From CAWBXL01 sp963837365 (GTDB taxonomy: Bacteria; Acidobacteriota; Terriglobia; Terriglobales; Acidobacteriaceae): a stretch of 64,000 bases of DNA. This document shows positions 60,723 to 64,000 of the stretch, piece after piece (the stretch's first letter is position 1; each line of letters begins with the position of its first letter). The position numbers were made by a program, and so were the translations under genes. The stretch is from the NCBI GenBank assembly GCA_963837365.1, contig CAWIMW010000011.1, positions 1 through 64,000 of the forward strand. The letters are read 5' to 3'. The notes under the pieces are model-generated. The model ran no database searches and was not told the origin of the DNA. It was given only the letters and a program-made list of their open reading frames with translations.

Positions 60723-61844
60723 TTATTTTGGCGTTGTGGGCTGACCGGGCGCAGTTGCAGGCTTTTCGAACTTTGAATCATCGATGCTTGGGTTCTGCTC
60801 CACCTGCTCAATTTTGATGGTCATTCGCCGCGATGGCCTTGCCGTGACCCGCGTGAAGGGGACTTTTATTCCGTTGACCTCACGATAATCGGAAAAGTCG
60901 GTTTGCACGGGGAGCATGCCAACCGGGGTTTCGTCGAACCGCAGCAGCCTGACAAGCAAGCCTGATTCGAGATCGAAGTAGAGTTTTACCGGAGGTCTTT
61001 TTTCCCACCTGGCAATGACAACGTACACCGCTTGACCAGCCACTTTGTCGGCTGCAACGGTCTTGAATTCGCTGAAAAGTTGCTTAATGTGAAGAGGAAA
61101 ATAGAAAGTGGAGTCGAGCTTAGCCGCGGTGAGCTCCGCCTCCGACATGTCATGCAGAGGCCGTCCGGGAGTAATTTGCCAGCCGCCTTGTTGGTTAGAG
61201 CCGATCACAAAATCTCCATCCTGCATGTGGATGGTTGAGATAGCATCATCTGAACCTTTATAGGCGGATTCAATGGGAAACTCCCTGCCTGGAAGGATTA
61301 CGGCCTTGCCCTTTTCGGTTCGGCTGGAAAGCTTTTGCAGGTCGTTTGGGCCACCCAGGGCATGGAGATATTTGTCTACCAGCGTTTCGCCGTTGGGAAG
61401 GTTCGAGGGCGGAGCTTCCGGGCCGGGCATCATGGGCGGAACATCTTGTTCCAGCACTGCCGGGAGCGAAACTGGATGAGTCTCGCCATGGTGGCAGGAA
61501 TAGCAAGTGACTACGAGATGCCCGTCGAAATTGTTCTGGTTGATGGCGGCCATCATCTGCATCATCTTGCGTGCGGTTTTCTTGGGATCCTTGTCGTCCT
61601 TATCAAAAGCTCCGCGCACATGGCAGTGGTCGCAGCCCACGCCTAACGACCCGCTGATGAATTGCATGGCTGGGATCAGTTGCTCGGCTGGTGTGTCTTT
61701 CAGAATCTGGATATTCTTGTAAGCCTCGGCGGCAGTCTTTGGAGCAGGGTTCGGTGTCGTGGATTGCGCCAATCCCGTTGCCCCAATCAGCGCCAGCGAG
61801 CATGAACTCAACGACACCATGGTGAAAAGCTTACGAGTATCCAT
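60723..61844 (-). CDS. dihaem cytochrome c with LolA-like C-terminal domain
   Basis: 373 residues: signal peptide (SLSSCSLALIGATGLAQS), then a c-type cytochrome with CDHCH and CYSCHH, in the pattern YKNIQILKD...AMQFISGSLGV...CHV...DDKDPKKTARKMM of reaction-centre-like cytochrome c families. From about residue 155 a second domain begins (YLHALGGPNDLQKLSSRTEK, FDLESGLLVRLLRFDETP) with the look of a LolA/outer-membrane lipoprotein-sorting fold. Periplasmic; partner unknown. Confidence 0.82.
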   Translation of the reverse strand: MDTRKLFTMVSLSSCSLALIGATGLAQSTTPNPAPKTAAEAYKNIQILKDTPAEQLIPAMQFISGSLGVGCDHCHVRGAFDKDDKDPKKTARKMMQMMAAINQNNFDGHLVVTCYSCHHGETHPVSLPAVLEQDVPPMMPGPEAPPSNLPNGETLVDKYLHALGGPNDLQKLSSRTEKGKAVILPGREFPIESAYKGSDDAISTIHMQDGDFVIGSNQQGGWQITPGRPLHDMSEAELTAAKLDSTFYFPLHIKQLFSEFKTVAADKVAGQAVYVVIARWEKRPPVKLYFDLESGLLVRLLRFDETPVGMLPVQTDFSDYREVNGIKVPFTRVTARPSRRMTIKIEQVEQNPSIDDSKFEKPATAPGQPTTPK

Positions 61845-61951
61845 GATTTCTCCGTAAATTAAGAAGGCAGAGTTTAGCAGAGGTAGACGATGGTTAGCGC
61901 GCGTTTATATAAATTTACAAATGAGGTTGCGAGTAAGGAACCGGCTCGCGT

Positions 61952-61980
61952 TTGGTGTGCAGGATGAAGCTTGGTAAAAT
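61952..61980 (+). promoter_or_regulatory. possible sigma70 promoter for tRNA-Ala
   Basis: TTGGTG (61952-61957), 17-base spacer, TAAAAT (61975-61980), 22 bases before the tRNA. Weak -35 match. Confidence 0.4.
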
Positions 61981-62002
61981 AGGTTTCGTACTCACCACTT
62001 GT

Positions 62003-62078
62003 GGGGCTATAGCTCAGCTGGGAGAGCGCATCGTTCGCAACGATGAGGTCGTCGGTTCGATCCCGACTAGCTCCACCA
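62003..62078 (+). tRNA. tRNA-Ala (CGC)
   Basis: 76 nt including CCA. Acceptor GGGGCTA/TAGCTCC, D-arm GCTC-AGCTGGGA-GAGC, anticodon stem CATCG/CGATG with loop TTCGCAA (anticodon CGC, reads GCG), T-arm GTCGG-TTCGATC-CCGAC. All stems pair by eye. Confidence 0.97.
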
Positions 62079-62121
62079 AATTCCGGCTCAATGTTTGCAA
62101 TCGCTTCGGTGCGGCTGCGTC

Positions 62122-64000
62122 CTACCGCCGAGCTTGCGGTACGAAAGAGAAATTTGACAGCTCAACTTCGTCACTCCCAGGCAGTAAAAACCCAAATTGG
62201 CCTTCTGTGAAACTGCTTGTTTTTCCCTGGTATAAGGTGGGCTTAGCTGCCGATTTGTCCCAGTTGTCTAAAACGTGCCAGGTATTGTCTTGCAGACTGT
62301 AACGCTGCAAAAGGGCAGTGGGAGAAACCTGAATATTTAGATTCACGAACTGAGCACTACTCGGGATACTGTGCCGGTTGCGCTGTACCGGTTGTTTGTT
62401 CCCATCGACTACTTCGGTGCGATACAAATATTTATTGTCGAGTTCGTAGAGTACATAATTCTTATCATCCACAAAATTGACAACCCATCTAAGGCGTTGC
62501 GCACTGGAAAAAATATGCCCGTGCGGTATCTTGACCGTGAACATAACCGTCCCCGAGAGATGTTGCGCCTTGTAGAGAACGAACCCTCCACCTTTGCATA
62601 GGAACCACTGGTCTTGTTGGGTCCACTTTCCCGTCCATTGCTCCATGGCGTTTGAGTTGGAGGAGGTTCTCAGATCAAACGGCCGGGTTTCTCCGGCGGT
62701 GACGGTTACCGTCTGCGTGGTTTCGCTGCCATTCGGGTTGCGCACGATTACCGCATAGGTCCCTTCATCGAGGGAAATTTTGCCTGATGCGGTCAAATGC
62801 CCGACCGACTGGTTACCTCGCATCACCGTGACCGCCATGTTGGCGCCAAGGGTGATATCTAGAGAGGCCTGCGCACGCTTGAAGGAAATGTCTGCATCAG
62901 AAAATTTTTGTGTCTCACCGGCCGAGAACTTTCTTGAGATGCGAACTGGCGGGACCCCTGCCTGGGTAAACTGCAACAGGTGGTCGCCCGGAGCGATTCC
63001 CGTGTGGGAGAACATCCCGTTAGGACTGACCGTTCCAATCGGCGTACCATCCAGCGAAACCTGCACTCCCGCCGGCACGCGCTCCAGTTCGAGTGCCGCG
63101 AATTGCGGAATTTGGACAAGAGTAAATTGGACTTTGGCTTCCTGTCCTTTCACGATCTCGATCGTTTGCGCATCCGTTGCCTTGAATCCGTCTTTCACCA
63201 CCCGAACCTTATGAGAGGTCGTGGTCAGGTTCGGAATACGCAATTGGCCATGCTCGCTGTGCTGCTTTAACAGTTTGTTGTCGAGATATACTTCCGCGTC
63301 GTCCTCGCCGGTTAGCACCAGCATGCTGCCCACTGCGCGATCGGAGTAAACAATTGCGTCCAGGGCCGGGCCTTGGCCGATTTCAAAAGACATCTTTCTC
63401 AGGTCGCGTCCTTGCCCCAGGGCCAACTCATGCACGCCGGGTTGAAGGTCGTTGATGTCCAAACTGCCTGCGGTCAGTTGTCCATAGGACTTTCCATCTA
63501 CCGCGATGTCCGCCTCACCCAGACTGCTGACGATGCGGACCGCGCCCGGCTTGCTGCTCACCAGGACGGCTTGCATCTGGTGGGTTTCTGGCGCAGACGG
63601 AATTACCGGCATAGAGTTAGAAGCGATTTGGAACGTGATGCTGGCACTTTCTTTGGCCGGCTTGGGAGTAGCAATTTTCAATACGTGCTGGCCGTTCACC
63701 AAATTGGATAAGGTGAGGCTGCCGCTCTCCAGGGTGCCGGCAGAATTGTCGTCCAGCGATACTGCTCCGTTCGCCAGATCGGGCGTGGTTATCCGCACAT
63801 CCTGGGTTACAGGCTGCAATGCGACAGGCATGTCTAAGGTTTGACCGGCTTGCACCGAGATGTGCTTGGTGACGGTTTCGTATCCTGGCAGGGAGACTGC
63901 GACATCGTATTCGCCGGGTTCCAGGGCAAGTCCCTGAGCATACGGGCCACTCTCTTTATTGTTGATTCTTACGGTTGCCCCACCCGGCGTCGTGTGGATT
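62122..64000 (-). CDS. PEGA-domain repeat protein (5' part outside window)
   Basis: At least 625 residues; the frame is open to the window end, so the N-terminus and any signal or kinase domain are missing. Several PEGA units are visible (GGATVRINNKESGPYAQGLA, LEPGEYDVAVSLPGYETVTK, GVQVSLDGTPIGTVSPNGMF, AEVYLDNKLLKQHSEHGQLR). The C-terminal 200 residues form a different beta-rich domain (LSGTVMFTVKIPHGHIFSSA...). Similar tails occur in acidobacterial kinases, but no kinase is visible here. Ends 43 bases from the tRNA. Confidence 0.8.
   Translation of the reverse strand, partial: IHTTPGGATVRINNKESGPYAQGLALEPGEYDVAVSLPGYETVTKHISVQAGQTLDMPVALQPVTQDVRITTPDLANGAVSLDDNSAGTLESGSLTLSNLVNGQHVLKIATPKPAKESASITFQIASNSMPVIPSAPETHQMQAVLVSSKPGAVRIVSSLGEADIAVDGKSYGQLTAGSLDINDLQPGVHELALGQGRDLRKMSFEIGQGPALDAIVYSDRAVGSMLVLTGEDDAEVYLDNKLLKQHSEHGQLRIPNLTTTSHKVRVVKDGFKATDAQTIEIVKGQEAKVQFTLVQIPQFAALELERVPAGVQVSLDGTPIGTVSPNGMFSHTGIAPGDHLLQFTQAGVPPVRISRKFSAGETQKFSDADISFKRAQASLDITLGANMAVTVMRGNQSVGHLTASGKISLDEGTYAVIVRNPNGSETTQTVTVTAGETRPFDLRTSSNSNAMEQWTGKWTQQDQWFLCKGGGFVLYKAQHLSGTVMFTVKIPHGHIFSSAQRLRWVVNFVDDKNYVLYELDNKYLYRTEVVDGNKQPVQRNRHSIPSSAQFVNLNIQVSPTALLQRYSLQDNTWHVLDNWDKSAAKPTLYQGKTSSFTEGQFGFLLPGSDEVELSNFSFVPQARR

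Overview
The window reads as chromosomal DNA of a Gram-negative heterotroph, most likely an Acidobacteriota member related to Koribacteraceae or Acidobacteriaceae. This is an inference from moderately high GC, many short exported proteins of unknown function, zinc-ribbon and PEGA proteins, a Ser/Thr kinase, a lipid A deacylase-like outer-membrane protein and many dispersed palindromic repeats. No 16S gene or other decisive marker is present. Most of the window is dense core genome, with one scrambled accessory island at about 7.0-13.0 kb.

Layout. 0-7 kb: a three-gene minus-strand unit of zinc-ribbon and membrane proteins, then exported proteins (one serine-rich, one Tyr/Pro/Arg-rich), a pilin-like protein and small membrane proteins, including a 53-residue one. 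7-13 kb: fragments of an Rhs/YD-repeat gene in the wrong order, bordered by copies of a MITE-like repeat, an intact IS3-family element with a canonical A AAA AAC frameshift site, and a REP-associated tyrosine transposase beside its own palindromic repeats. 13-15.4 kb: groES-groEL behind a sigma70-type promoter and a CIRCE operator. 15.5-30 kb: an EVE protein, a PAS protein next to a soluble chemotaxis receptor (a split Aer), an Oxygenase-NA/AlkB DNA-repair pair, a PLP dehydratase, an acyl-CoA ligase, a PagL-like protein, a response regulator fused to a membrane anchor and an exported domain, and formiminotransferase-cyclodeaminase.

30-46 kb: ribBA with a divergent RibA half (a canonical stand-alone ribA lies at 60 kb), an Uup-type ABC-F ATPase, a PMT-type glycosyltransferase whose true start appears to be a non-canonical codon, a 1293-residue GGDEF-EAL protein with about seven OB-like domains, signal peptidase I, a PCYCGC-type protein, YvcK/CofD, a Crp/Fnr regulator, an alpha/beta hydrolase and a MOSC protein. 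46.7-51.5 kb: a sugar-catabolism cluster (ThuA-like, sugar-phosphate isomerase/epimerase-like, Gfo/Idh/MocA, a gluconolactonase remnant, a Tat-exported GH30). 51.6-56 kb: a CBS-pair protein, a zinc-ribbon Ser/Thr kinase with a polytopic membrane tail, and a DapA-superfamily enzyme with an insert. 56.3-59.6 kb: an aromatic-CoA locus with two crotonase-fold hydratases and a BoxB-like diiron oxygenase. 60-64 kb: ribA, a dihaem cytochrome c fused to a LolA-like domain, tRNA-Ala(CGC), and a large PEGA-repeat protein that runs off the window end.

The best leads for something new are the response-regulator/membrane fusion, the OB-repeat cyclic-di-GMP protein, the Rhs/MITE scramble, the RAYT with its repeats, and the mixed Box/dienoyl-CoA locus.
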